Of a stretch of 64,000 bases of DNA, positions 9,460-16,235 are shown in pieces. Every line of letters starts with the position of its first letter. Position 1 is the first letter of the stretch. Position numbers and translations under genes: made by a program. The notes below the pieces were generated by a model that worked only from the letters and a program-made list of their open reading frames with translations, did not search any database and was not told where the DNA came from. The DNA comes from Pseudomonas sp. B21-028 (GTDB lineage Bacteria; Pseudomonadota; Gammaproteobacteria; Pseudomonadales; Pseudomonadaceae). Where the stretch lies: the NCBI RefSeq assembly GCF_024749045.1, contig NZ_CP087184.1, forward strand, positions 4,774,001 through 4,838,000. Direction: 5' to 3'.

Positions 9460-9555
9460 ATGTCTCTGGAACAGAATTACACCGCTATGTGGGGTGGGTT
9501 CTGCTTGGTGTTTAGAGGTAACAAAGTCAGGGGGTTTGTGCTTAGCGCTACCTGA
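9460..9555 (+). pseudogene. Stranded 5' end of folE (integration scar)
   Basis: ATG at 9460 begins MSLEQNYTA, identical to the normal start of the Pseudomonas folE protein, and then runs out of homology into foreign codons, ending at TGA at 9553. The same LEQNYTA sequence opens the intact folE 1.47 kb downstream. The native folE promoter and leader therefore remain here and drive only this 31-codon stub. Confidence 0.85.
9466..9485 (+). other. Left attachment core (attL) in folE
   Basis: The 20 bases CTGGAACAGAATTACACCGC are repeated exactly at 10932-10951. They cover folE codons 3-8 and part of codon 9. A perfect direct repeat at both ends of foreign DNA, with an integrase remnant next to the right copy, is the mark of site-specific integration. 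Confidence 0.8.
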
Positions 9556-9577
9556 TTTCTCTCGCCACAATGCAACC

Positions 9578-9597
9578 ATTGGTACGGGAATTGGTAC
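9578..9597 (+). repeat. Paired ATTGGTAC repeats, left (putative integrase arm sites)
   Basis: Two ATTGGTAC octamers start 12 bases apart, about 110 bases inside the left core. The same pair, spaced by 11, occurs near the right core at 10862, in the same orientation. Arm-type integrase binding sites have this layout; the role is inferred. Confidence 0.5.
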
Positions 9598-9615
9598 GAG
9601 AACGCATGCGCCTAG

Positions 9616-9650
9616 AGCCCCATGTCGGCTGCAACGACGCGGGGCTTTTT
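9616..9650 (+). terminator. Rho-independent terminator inside the element
   Basis: AGCCCC pairs with GGGGCT, with an inner GTCG/CGAC stem, followed by a T tract. It would stop transcripts coming from the native folE promoter. Confidence 0.75.
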
Positions 9651-9795
9651 CGTAGCTGGAGCCCCATTCTCGCTCGCTCGGTACCTTTCGGTCGATGCTG
9701 TCGAAAACATTCGGCCACGGTATCCATGGCAGTGGCGATCAAAAATGGGAGCAGTACGCAGGGTAATGTCCGAACAAAATACGGAGAACCATGTC

Positions 9796-10014
9796 ATGGC
9801 AATGCGCACCTACGACTATTTTGCTTGCCCAAACGGCCACCAGGGCGAAGAGAAAACAATCGAGAACGACCAGCCGTATTCCAAATCCTGGGAACGCGTA
9901 TCGACCAAGGGCCTCAAAAGCGGTCCAAATGGCACCTATTTGTGTGAAGTTTGTGGCTTACCAATGTCCCGAGTGCCAAAAATAGCTTTAACGCTCAGCA
10001 ATAGAATTAGCTAA
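9796..10014 (+). CDS. Small zinc-ribbon-like protein (element cargo)
   Basis: A 72-residue protein starting MAMRTYDYFACPNGH. Cys11 and His15 (CxxxH) and Cys50 and Cys53 (CEVC) could bind one zinc ion in a ribbon fold. The start at 9796 is chosen because CGGAG lies about 10 bases upstream and the upstream in-frame extension to 9622 crosses the terminator. It lies within the element integrated into folE and ends two bases before the convergent lipoprotein stop. No named family is recognised. Confidence 0.6.
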   Translation: MAMRTYDYFACPNGHQGEEKTIENDQPYSKSWERVSTKGLKSGPNGTYLCEVCGLPMSRVPKIALTLSNRIS

Positions 10015-10015
10015 T

Positions 10016-10543
10016 TCAACCCTTAAACGCCTCAACCGCTTCACACCAAGGTCCGCTTGAAACCGCTGGGACAGCAGCCGCTGGTTGCCTTGAATTTAGT
10101 TTGACTTTCTGGATCAAGAAGGCCGAGGCGGTTAAAACATCCCTTCGCACCTCAACATCACAATTATTATAAACATTTTCTAATATAACAGTGTAGGCAT
10201 CCGATTCATCTGCTCTGAACGTATACGACGTGCTACAGCTACGGGGATGAAAATTCGCTCCATCAAAGGTGCTACCGACGTATTTTATATAAATAGTCTG
10301 ATACGGTTTTTTTTCCAATGACACCGTGATATTTCTTTGGGAAGAATTTACCACAATAGATTTAATACCAAAGCAATCATAACTATCTTCAAAATAGACA
10401 GCTGTAAGTTTATCCTGAGAGGAGCGATTTATTATGTCTAAGGTAATACTAGCTTGAGGTTTTTTTTCTGTTTTAACATTAACAGCACAACCACCCAAGC
10501 AAACAACAGTGCACAACGTAAGCGCAGCAATTTTTTTCAACAT
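10016..10543 (-). CDS. Putative lipoprotein, AT-rich element cargo
   Basis: A 175-residue protein with a lipoprotein signal (MLKKIAALTLCTVVCLGGC, lipobox LGGC, Cys19), so it is anchored to a membrane facing the periplasm. The mature part is predicted beta-rich with four to five further Cys residues; no family is recognised. Base composition is clearly more AT-rich than the neighbouring core genes, a sign of transfer. An upstream in-frame ATG at 10570 would put nine residues before the signal, so I take 10543. It lies inside the element at folE, opposite the integrase remnant. Confidence 0.7.
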   Translation of the reverse strand: MLKKIAALTLCTVVCLGGCAVNVKTEKKPQASITLDIINRSSQDKLTAVYFEDSYDCFGIKSIVVNSSQRNITVSLEKKPYQTIYIKYVGSTFDGANFHPRSCSTSYTFRADESDAYTVILENVYNNCDVEVRRDVLTASAFLIQKVKLNSRQPAAAVPAVSSGPWCEAVEAFKG

Positions 10544-10666
10544 GGATTCCGTTCCTAAAGGGACTGGCATGGATGGCTATAGGCTATCAGCCTCCCCCCT
10601 CTCTGTCTCTATCGATACGAACAGACCGGATGATCGCGCAGACAGAGAAGCTTCATCACCCGATGA

Positions 10667-10903
10667 GATTGGATGAATAGCTCCGTTCGGCAATACAACT
10701 GCAGGCACACATACGCTACCATGTGACTCATGGCGGGTATGAACCCTGCGTTTATTGCCACTCAGCTGGGTCTCAGCGTTCAGATGTTGCTCTCGACCTA
10801 TGCCCGATGGATCAACTCCAGCACCGTCTGGGGCGAACTCGGGAAGCTCGAAAACAGCTTGATTGGTACAAAATTGGTACAGACAGAACAAGTACCCTCC
10901 TGA
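10667..10903 (+). pseudogene. C-terminal remnant of a tyrosine integrase
   Basis: One frame reads RQYNCRHTYATM, then TGA at 10724, then LMAGMNPAFIATQLG, SVQMLLSTYARW and a tail ending LVQTEQVPS. These are the box II Arg (RHT) and the nucleophilic Tyr (STYARW) of phage-type tyrosine recombinases. The reading frame is broken by the TGA, the conserved His of the QLGH motif is Leu, and another stop (10664) closes the upstream side, with the N-terminal two thirds missing. The gene ends about 28 bases before the right core, the usual place for an integrase gene. Confidence 0.85.
10862..10880 (+). repeat. Paired ATTGGTAC repeats, right (putative integrase arm sites)
   Basis: Two ATTGGTAC octamers start 11 bases apart, inside the last codons of the integrase remnant (IGTKLV). 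They match the pair at 9578. Confidence 0.5.
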
Positions 10904-10925
10904 AACCCTTATGGAATCAGCCTCT

Positions 10926-11471
10926 GTGACACTGGAACAGAATTACACCGCGATTCTCGGCCAACTGGGCGAGGACGTTTCCCGCGAGGGCCTGCTCGAC
11001 ACGCCCAAGCGCGCTGCCAAGGCCATGCAGTACCTCTGCCGTGGTTATGAACAGACCCTCGAAGAAGTCACCAACGGTGCCTTGTTCAGCTCCGACAACA
11101 GCGAAATGGTGCTGGTCAAGGACATCGAGTTGTACTCGTTGTGCGAGCATCACCTGCTGCCGTTCATCGGCAAGGCCCATGTCGCCTACATCCCGAGCGG
11201 CAAGGTGCTGGGGCTGTCGAAAGTGGCGCGGATCGTCGACATGTATGCGCGTCGCCTGCAGATCCAGGAAAACCTCAGCCGCCAGATCGCCGACGCGGTC
11301 CAGCAAGTCACCGGCGCCCTGGGCGTGGCGGTGGTGATCGAGGCCAAGCACATGTGCATGATGATGCGTGGCGTGGAAAAGCAGAACTCTTCGATGATCA
11401 CCTCGGTGATGCTCGGTGAGTTCCGTGAAAACGCCGCGACCCGCAGCGAGTTCCTCAGCCTCATCAAGTAA
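10926..11471 (+). CDS. folE: GTP cyclohydrolase I, start rebuilt by the integrated element
   Basis: FolE converts GTP to dihydroneopterin triphosphate, the first step of folate synthesis. The body is intact: [20 protein letters not shown] holds the zinc-binding Cys and His, and [18 protein letters not shown] is the family's C-terminal motif. The native ATG-TCT start was cut off; the element now supplies GTG-ACA before codon 3, giving 181 residues, exactly the normal length. An ATG at 10911 would add five residues. No strong ribosome site is visible for either, and the promoter must now come from element DNA, so expression may differ from relatives. A terminator follows. Confidence 0.9.
   Translation: MTLEQNYTAILGQLGEDVSREGLLDTPKRAAKAMQYLCRGYEQTLEEVTNGALFSSDNSEMVLVKDIELYSLCEHHLLPFIGKAHVAYIPSGKVLGLSKVARIVDMYARRLQIQENLSRQIADAVQQVTGALGVAVVIEAKHMCMMMRGVEKQNSSMITSVMLGEFRENAATRSEFLSLIK
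10932..10951 (+). other. Right attachment core (attR) in folE
   Basis: An exact copy of the 20-base core at 9466, here forming codons 3-8 and part of codon 9 of the working folE. Confidence 0.8.
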
Positions 11472-11485
11472 CCTGTCGTTCGAGA

Positions 11486-11514
11486 AAAACCGGCATTGAT
11501 CGCCGGTTTTTTTT
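11486..11514 (+). terminator. folE terminator
   Basis: ACCGGC pairs with GCCGGT over a short loop and is followed by eight T. It lies 15 bases after the folE stop. Confidence 0.85.
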
Positions 11515-11573
11515 GCCTGTGAAAAATCAGGTAAGCTGCGCGCCCTCTTCTTCCCTGCCGCGAGGCTTATACC

Positions 11574-11945
11574 GTGATCGTCAAAGCGCTTCGAGTTGGT
11601 CTGGGCCAACTGATCATCTTCATCGACTTCATCACCCGTCCTGGCAAGAAAAAACGCCCGGCCGATGCCCAGGCGCAGGTCGACCAAGCCGCCCGCAGCC
11701 TGACGCTGTATCAATTCCACGCGTGCCCGTTCTGCGTGAAAACCCGCCGCACCCTGCGCCGCCTCAACGTACCGGTGGCCCTGCGCGATGCGAAGAACAA
11801 CGAACAGGATCGCCAGACACTGCTGGAGCAAGGCGGCCGGATCAAGGTGCCGTGCCTGCGCATCGAAGAGAATGGCCAGACCACCTGGATGTATGAGTCC
11901 AAGGTGATCATTGATTACTTGGACAAGCGATTTTCGGCGGTCTGA
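11574..11945 (+). CDS. Glutaredoxin-like thiol protein
   Basis: A 123-residue protein with a hydrophobic or amphipathic N-terminal helix (about 1-22), a basic linker, and a glutaredoxin / GST N-terminal thioredoxin fold with the dithiol active site CPFC (HACPFCVKTRR), the cis-Pro motif KVPCLR and the glutathione-contact segment YESKVIIDYL. It probably reduces disulfides or glutathione adducts, possibly at the membrane face. Translation starts at the GTG at 11574; no upstream ATG is in frame. It follows the folE terminator and is followed by a REPIN. Confidence 0.8.
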   Translation: MIVKALRVGLGQLIIFIDFITRPGKKKRPADAQAQVDQAARSLTLYQFHACPFCVKTRRTLRRLNVPVALRDAKNNEQDRQTLLEQGGRIKVPCLRIEENGQTTWMYESKVIIDYLDKRFSAV

Positions 11946-11972
11946 TGGTTTTGGGGTGGATGTAAGGGCCTC

Positions 11973-12050
11973 ATCGCGAGCAGGCTCGCTCCCACAGGGG
12001 TTTTGTGAACACTGAAGATCCATTGTGGGAGCGAGCCTGCTCGCGATAGC
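11973..12050. repeat. REPIN, GTGGGAGC family
   Basis: Two REP cores (GCGAGCAGGCTCGCTCCCAC and its inverse) face each other about 30 bases apart between convergent genes. Confidence 0.85.
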
Positions 12051-12080
12051 GCCGGCCCGCTCACCACAAAACCCACTGCC

Positions 12081-13247
12081 TCACGCCGCTTCGACAGCCA
12101 ACGCCGCCCGCACCACCCCCGCCAGCCGCCTCAGCCCTTCATCCAGCCGCGCCGGATCGATGTGGCTGAAGTTCAAGCGCAAATGCCCCGGATGCCGGTC
12201 CGGCTCGGGAAAGAACGGCTCTCCCGGCATGAACGCCACATCTGCCTCCAGCGCGGCAGCGAGTAGTGTGCGGGTGTCCAGCGGCTGCTTGAGGGTCAAC
12301 CAGAAAAACAGCCCACCCTGGGGCATGTTCCAGTCCGCGATGTCGGAAAAATGCGTGTGCAACGCAGCCTGGAACCGGTCGCGACGCTCCCGGTAGAAAT
12401 CCCTCAACTCGCCGAGGTGGCTGCGGTACTTCTCGCTACCGATCCATTGCAACGCCTGCCATTGGCCGATGCGATTGGTGTGCAGGTCCGCCGATTGCTT
12501 GAGCCGCAACAGGTGCGGAAACAGGTCTGGACTGGCAATCAGGTAACCCACCCGTAGCCCCGGCAACAGGGTCTTCGACACGGTGCCGGTGTAGATCCAA
12601 CTGGCTTTCTTCAAGCGACTGACAATCGGTGTGGCGCTGCCGCCGTCGAAGGTCAGTTCGCGGTAGGGTTCGTCTTCGATCAGGGTCACACCGAACTCAT
12701 CCAGCAGTGCCGCCACCGCGTCGCGCTTGGCCTCGCTGTAGCGCACCGCCGAGGGGTTCTGGAACGTGGGGATCAGGTAGATGAACGCCGGTCGATGCTG
12801 TTCCAGGCGCGCCCGCAATTGCTTCAGGTCCGGGCCATCGGCCTGCAGGGGGACGGTGATGCAATCGGCGCCGAACAGCTGGAAAATCTGCAGCGCCGCC
12901 AGGTAAGTGGGCGCTTCCAGCATGATCTCGGTACCGACGTCGATGTGCAGCTTCGCCGCCAGGTCGAGGGTCTGCTGCGAGCCGCTGACCACCAGCACCT
13001 GACTCGCCTCACAAGCCAGGCCCAGCGCCCGTGCCTGCGCCGCCAAGGCTTCGCGCAGGGCCGGTTCCCCTTCGCTCATGCCGTATTGGCCCATGGCCAA
13101 GGGCATGGCGTCCCACTCCACTTTCGGCAGCATGGCTTCGGCGGGCAGACCGCCGGCGAACGACATCACCTCAGGGCGTTGGGCCGCGGCGAGGATTTCT
13201 CGAATCAAAGAACTTTTGAGGCGCGAGACACGTTCGGAAAAAGCCAT
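12081..13247 (-). CDS. PLP-dependent aminotransferase (2-aminoadipate/LysN-like)
   Basis: A 388-residue fold-type I aminotransferase close to the aminoadipate/aromatic aminotransferases related to the MocR catalytic domain. Visible motifs: VMSFAGGLPAEAMLP at the N terminus, YLIPTFQNPSAV, IEDEPYREL (the cofactor-ring Asp region), the Schiff-base Lys in TGTVSKTLLPGLRVGYL, and RLNFSH with the substrate-carboxylate Arg. I start at the ATG at 13247 (MAFSERVSRLKSS); the open frame runs on to 13964 but that part overlaps the divergent marR gene. The shared 81-base promoter region and the MarR operators suggest that the regulator controls it. Confidence 0.87.
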   Translation of the reverse strand: MAFSERVSRLKSSLIREILAAAQRPEVMSFAGGLPAEAMLPKVEWDAMPLAMGQYGMSEGEPALREALAAQARALGLACEASQVLVVSGSQQTLDLAAKLHIDVGTEIMLEAPTYLAALQIFQLFGADCITVPLQADGPDLKQLRARLEQHRPAFIYLIPTFQNPSAVRYSEAKRDAVAALLDEFGVTLIEDEPYRELTFDGGSATPIVSRLKKASWIYTGTVSKTLLPGLRVGYLIASPDLFPHLLRLKQSADLHTNRIGQWQALQWIGSEKYRSHLGELRDFYRERRDRFQAALHTHFSDIADWNMPQGGLFFWLTLKQPLDTRTLLAAALEADVAFMPGEPFFPEPDRHPGHLRLNFSHIDPARLDEGLRRLAGVVRAALAVEAA

Positions 13248-13280
13248 GGGACCACCTGTAGCGAGGCATTGGAGAAATGA

Positions 13281-13295
13281 GTCAAACTGCTTGAC
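13281..13295. promoter_or_regulatory. Palindromic operator 1
   Basis: GTCAA-ACTGC-TTGAC is an inverted repeat in the divergent promoter between the aminotransferase and marR genes; a near copy lies at 13323. MarR dimers bind such palindromes. Confidence 0.65.
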
Positions 13296-13322
13296 CGAAA
13301 TTACTCCGACCTTTCTGGATAC

Positions 13323-13337
13323 GTCAATATGCTTGAC
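13323..13337. promoter_or_regulatory. Palindromic operator 2, over the marR start codon
   Basis: GTCAA-TATGC-TTGAC has the same arms as the site at 13281 and contains the ATG of the MarR gene, so bound protein would block initiation there. Confidence 0.6.
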
Positions 13338-13775
13338 CTTAAAAACCCGACTTCCCAGCAAATGGCCATGGAAGCGTTTTTCTTCGGCTACCAGGCGTTC
13401 ACCGCCAAGGCCGATGAAATGCTCGAACGTCGTGGGTTGAGCCGGGTGCATCAGCGCATCGTTTTCTTCGTTGCCCGCTATCCGTCCCTCAACGTGAAGG
13501 AACTGTTGGCCCTGCTGGGCGTTACCAAGCAGGCCCTGAACATGCCGCTGCGGCAACTGATGGAAATGCACCTGATCAACAGCGTCGCCTCCGAGACCGA
13601 CAAACGTAAGCGGCTGCTGGAGTTGACCGAGGAAGGCGCGCGGTTCGAACAGGCGTTGCGGCGCGAGCAGGTGAAGTTGCTGGAACGGGTGTTTGCCGAG
13701 GCCGGAGAGGCGGCGGTGAATGGGTGGTTGGCGGTGAATATGGCGCTGGGTAAGGGTCAGGTATCCGCCGACTGA
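13329..13775 (+). CDS. MarR-family transcriptional regulator
   Basis: A 148-residue winged-helix repressor. The recognition region is LNVKELLALLGVTKQALNMPLRQLMEMHLI, followed by the wing (ASETDKRKRLLELTEEG), both typical of MarR. It is divergent from the aminotransferase gene, with two identical-arm palindromes in the promoter, the second covering its own start; autorepression together with control of the aminotransferase is the simple reading. The ATG at 13329 is used; the next in-frame ATG (13362) would remove eleven residues. The ligand is unknown. Confidence 0.88.
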   Translation: MLDLKNPTSQQMAMEAFFFGYQAFTAKADEMLERRGLSRVHQRIVFFVARYPSLNVKELLALLGVTKQALNMPLRQLMEMHLINSVASETDKRKRLLELTEEGARFEQALRREQVKLLERVFAEAGEAAVNGWLAVNMALGKGQVSAD

Positions 13776-13811
13776 GATCCAATTCAAGTCATGCATGGCC
13801 TGAGCTATGCA

Positions 13812-13879
13812 ATCGCGAGCAAGCTTTGCTCCCACAAGATGATCCGTATCTGTGGGAGCAAGGCTTGCCCGCGATAGCG
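13812..13879. repeat. REPIN, GTGGGAGC family (diverged)
   Basis: ATCGCGAGCAAGCTTTGCTCCCAC faces TGTGGGAGCAAGGCTTGCCCGCGAT. It occupies the first part of the 320-base gap before the purine permease; the rest of that gap holds the palindrome at 13949 and the permease promoter. Confidence 0.8.
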
Positions 13880-13948
13880 TCCTCCCTGGCGATATATCCC
13901 TATCGCCGGACATTTCGTCTACAAACCAGAAAACATTATTTGCTTTAT

Positions 13949-13958
13949 TTGTATACAA
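13949..13958. promoter_or_regulatory. TTGTATACAA operator upstream of the purine permease
   Basis: A perfect ten-base palindrome, extended to TTTGTATACAAA, 140 bases before the permease start. The identical decamer is found before puuE at 22473. GntR-family regulators bind sites of this kind. Confidence 0.5.
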
Positions 13959-14097
13959 AAGCATAATTCGCTTCGTGCGAGTTCCTGACCATCAGGTCAA
14001 CTACTTCGCCAGCCTTACCTGCCTCAAGGCGCGCAAGCCTCCCCCGCAAGGCCTGCGACGCTGGAAATAACAATAAAACTGTTGAGGAGTACTCGCT

Positions 14098-15447
14098 GTG
14101 GAAAGCCGCAAACCCGAAGCCCGGACGCTGGACCTCTCGCCGCCATCAAGCAATGGCTGGCTGGAGCGCATCTTCAAACTCAGCTTGCATGGCACCACGG
14201 TGAAGACCGAGCTGATCGCCGGTCTGACGACCTTCATCACCATGGCCTATATCATTTTCGTCAACCCCAACATCATGGCCGACGCCGGCATCGACCACGG
14301 CGCGGCGTTCGTCGCCACCTGCATCGCCGCCGCTCTCGGTTGCCTGTTGATGGGTCTGTATGCCAACTGGCCGGTGGGCCTGGCGCCGGGCATGGGCCTG
14401 AACGCCTTCTTCACCTACACCGTGGTGGGCACCATGGGCTACAACTGGGAAACCGCGTTGGGCGCGGTGTTCATTTCCGGCGTGCTGTTCATGATCCTGA
14501 CCCTGTCACGGGTTCGTGAATGGCTGCTCAATAGCATTCCGGTGAGCTTGCGGTTCGCCATGGGCGCGGGGGTCGGGTTGTTCCTTGGACTGATCGGCCT
14601 GAAGACCGCCGGGATCATCGTTGACAGCCCTGCCACCCTGATCAAGCTCGGCTCGTTGCGTGAACCCGGCCCGCTGCTCGCCGCCGTATGCTTCCTGATG
14701 ATTGCCGTGCTCAGTTATCACCGAGTGTTCGGCGCGATCCTGATCAGCATCATCGCTGTGACCCTGGCCGGCTGGGGCCTGGGTCTGGTGCAGTACAACG
14801 GTGTGATGTCGACGCCACCGAGCCTGGCGCCGACCTGGATGGCAATGGATGTGGCTGGCGTGTTCAACGTCAGCATGATCAGCGTGGTGCTGGCCTTCCT
14901 GTTCGTGCACATGTTCGACACCGCCGGCACCTTGATGGGCGTGGCCCAGCGTGCCGGGCTGGTGAAGGCCGATGGCCGGATCGAGAACCTCTCCCGCGCC
15001 CTGAAGGCCGACAGCGCTTCCAGCGTATTCGGCGCCATGGTCGGCGTGCCCCCGGTGACCAGCTACGTGGAAAGCGCTGCCGGTGTCGCGGCGGGAGGCC
15101 GCACGGGGCTTACCGCGGTGACCGTTGGCGTGCTATTTATTGCCGCCATGTTCTTCGCACCGCTGGCCGGGATGATCCCCGCCTACGCCACCGCCGGTGC
15201 CTTGATCTACGTCGCTATGCTGATGATGGGCGGCATGGCCCATATCGAATGGGACGAGCCGACCGACAGCATTCCGGCCATCGTCACGGCCATCATGATG
15301 CCCCTGACCTTTTCGGTCGCCGACGGTATCGCACTGGGCTTCATCACCTACGTGGTGCTCAAGGCCGGCACCGGTAAACGCAAGGAAATTTCTGTCAGCC
15401 TGTGGGTGCTCTGCGCGATCTTCATCGCCAAGTTCATCTTCTTGTAA
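14098..15447 (+). CDS. NCS2-family purine permease (adenine/guanine/hypoxanthine type)
   Basis: A 449-residue polytopic inner-membrane protein of the AzgA-like branch of the NCS2/NAT superfamily, normally proton-coupled purine base uptake. Signatures are TELIAGLTTFITMAYIIFVNP near the N terminus, GLAPGMGLNAFFTY, FDTAGTLMGVAQRAG and GVPPVTSYVESAAGVAAGGRTGL, the last two forming the substrate site. The start is GTG at 14098 with GAGGAG upstream. The operator at 13949 links it to the urate-degradation genes 8 kb away. A terminator-like hairpin follows. Confidence 0.93.
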   Translation: MESRKPEARTLDLSPPSSNGWLERIFKLSLHGTTVKTELIAGLTTFITMAYIIFVNPNIMADAGIDHGAAFVATCIAAALGCLLMGLYANWPVGLAPGMGLNAFFTYTVVGTMGYNWETALGAVFISGVLFMILTLSRVREWLLNSIPVSLRFAMGAGVGLFLGLIGLKTAGIIVDSPATLIKLGSLREPGPLLAAVCFLMIAVLSYHRVFGAILISIIAVTLAGWGLGLVQYNGVMSTPPSLAPTWMAMDVAGVFNVSMISVVLAFLFVHMFDTAGTLMGVAQRAGLVKADGRIENLSRALKADSASSVFGAMVGVPPVTSYVESAAGVAAGGRTGLTAVTVGVLFIAAMFFAPLAGMIPAYATAGALIYVAMLMMGGMAHIEWDEPTDSIPAIVTAIMMPLTFSVADGIALGFITYVVLKAGTGKRKEISVSLWVLCAIFIAKFIFL

Positions 15448-15465
15448 GCGGCACCGTATCCACCC

Positions 15466-15490
15466 GCCTCACCCATTGGGTGAGGCTTTT
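15466..15490 (+). terminator. Rho-independent terminator after the permease
   Basis: GCCTCACCCA pairs with TGGGTGAGGC and is followed by TTTT, 20 bases after the permease stop and just before the next ribosome site. Confidence 0.75.
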
Positions 15491-15509
15491 GTACATCAGG
15501 AGCAAAGCA

Positions 15510-16139
15510 ATGAATCTGGAAACCTGGCTGTTGTTCAGTGGCGCCGCGCTGGTGGTGATTCTCATCCCCGGCCCCCTGTCGTTGTTGATGATCGGCAACA
15601 GCCTGAACTACGGCCTGCGTCGTTCGTATCCGGCGTTCCTGGGTGGGGTGATCGCCTCGATCTGCTTGTTGAGCGCCTCGGCGCTGGGGCTCGGGGCGTT
15701 GCTGCTGGCCTCGGAAAAACTGTTCAGTGCCCTGAAAATCGTCGGTGCGCTGTACCTGTTCTACCTGGCCTGGCAAAGCTGGCAGCAATCGCGCCAGCCC
15801 TCCCAAGGCGCCGAAGTGCCCCAGGCCGCCGCCGTCCCGCGCTTTCGTGCGCTGTTTGGCCGGGCATTCGTGCTGGGCGCCAGCAACCCGAAAGACATCC
15901 TGTTCTTCGCCGCTTTCCTGCCGCAGTTCCTGAGCGCCGGACAACCGTTTCTGCCCCAGTTGCTGATCATGATCGCCACCTGGACCGTCCTCGACCTGCT
16001 CTGCAAGCTGGCCTACGGCCTCGGCGCCCACGGCGCGGCGCGGTACCTGCGTACGGGTAAAGGCCAGAGCTGGTTCAATCGCCTCAGTGCGGGCTTGTTT
16101 GGAGGCGCGGGCGCAGCGTCTCTATTGTCCACCCACTGA
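15510..16139 (+). CDS. LysE/RhtB-family exporter
   Basis: A 209-residue inner-membrane protein with about six hydrophobic segments and the family signature near the N terminus (LIPGPLSLLMIGNSLNYGLRRS), the segment FYLAWQSW and the GASNPKDILFFAAFLPQF motif. LysE/RhtB proteins export amino acids such as lysine, homoserine or threonine; the substrate here cannot be read from sequence. I use ATG at 15510 because CAGGAG lies 9 bases upstream; the open frame begins earlier (15402) inside the permease gene. Confidence 0.9.
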   Translation: MNLETWLLFSGAALVVILIPGPLSLLMIGNSLNYGLRRSYPAFLGGVIASICLLSASALGLGALLLASEKLFSALKIVGALYLFYLAWQSWQQSRQPSQGAEVPQAAAVPRFRALFGRAFVLGASNPKDILFFAAFLPQFLSAGQPFLPQLLIMIATWTVLDLLCKLAYGLGAHGAARYLRTGKGQSWFNRLSAGLFGGAGAASLLSTH

Positions 16140-16235
16140 GTGGCAAAACGAGGCAACAACCCATCGATATACACCGCTCAGGAAAACATCTTACATAGAG
16201 GGCCATTCAATCATCGTTGAACAAGGACGTTCACA

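Noticed and set aside
10723..10929. A 68-codon open frame before folE
   Set aside because: It is out of frame with the integrase remnant that clearly explains this DNA (RHTYATM, STYARW).
11973..12050. Possible CRISPR array from repeated GTGGGAGCGAGCCTGCTCGCG units
   Set aside because: The units are palindromic doublets scattered singly through intergenic DNA, not evenly spaced direct repeats with unique spacers; they are REP elements.
13248..13964. N-terminal extension of the aminotransferase
   Set aside because: The added 239 residues lie antisense to the marR gene and cross its operators; the normal start and length fit at 13247.
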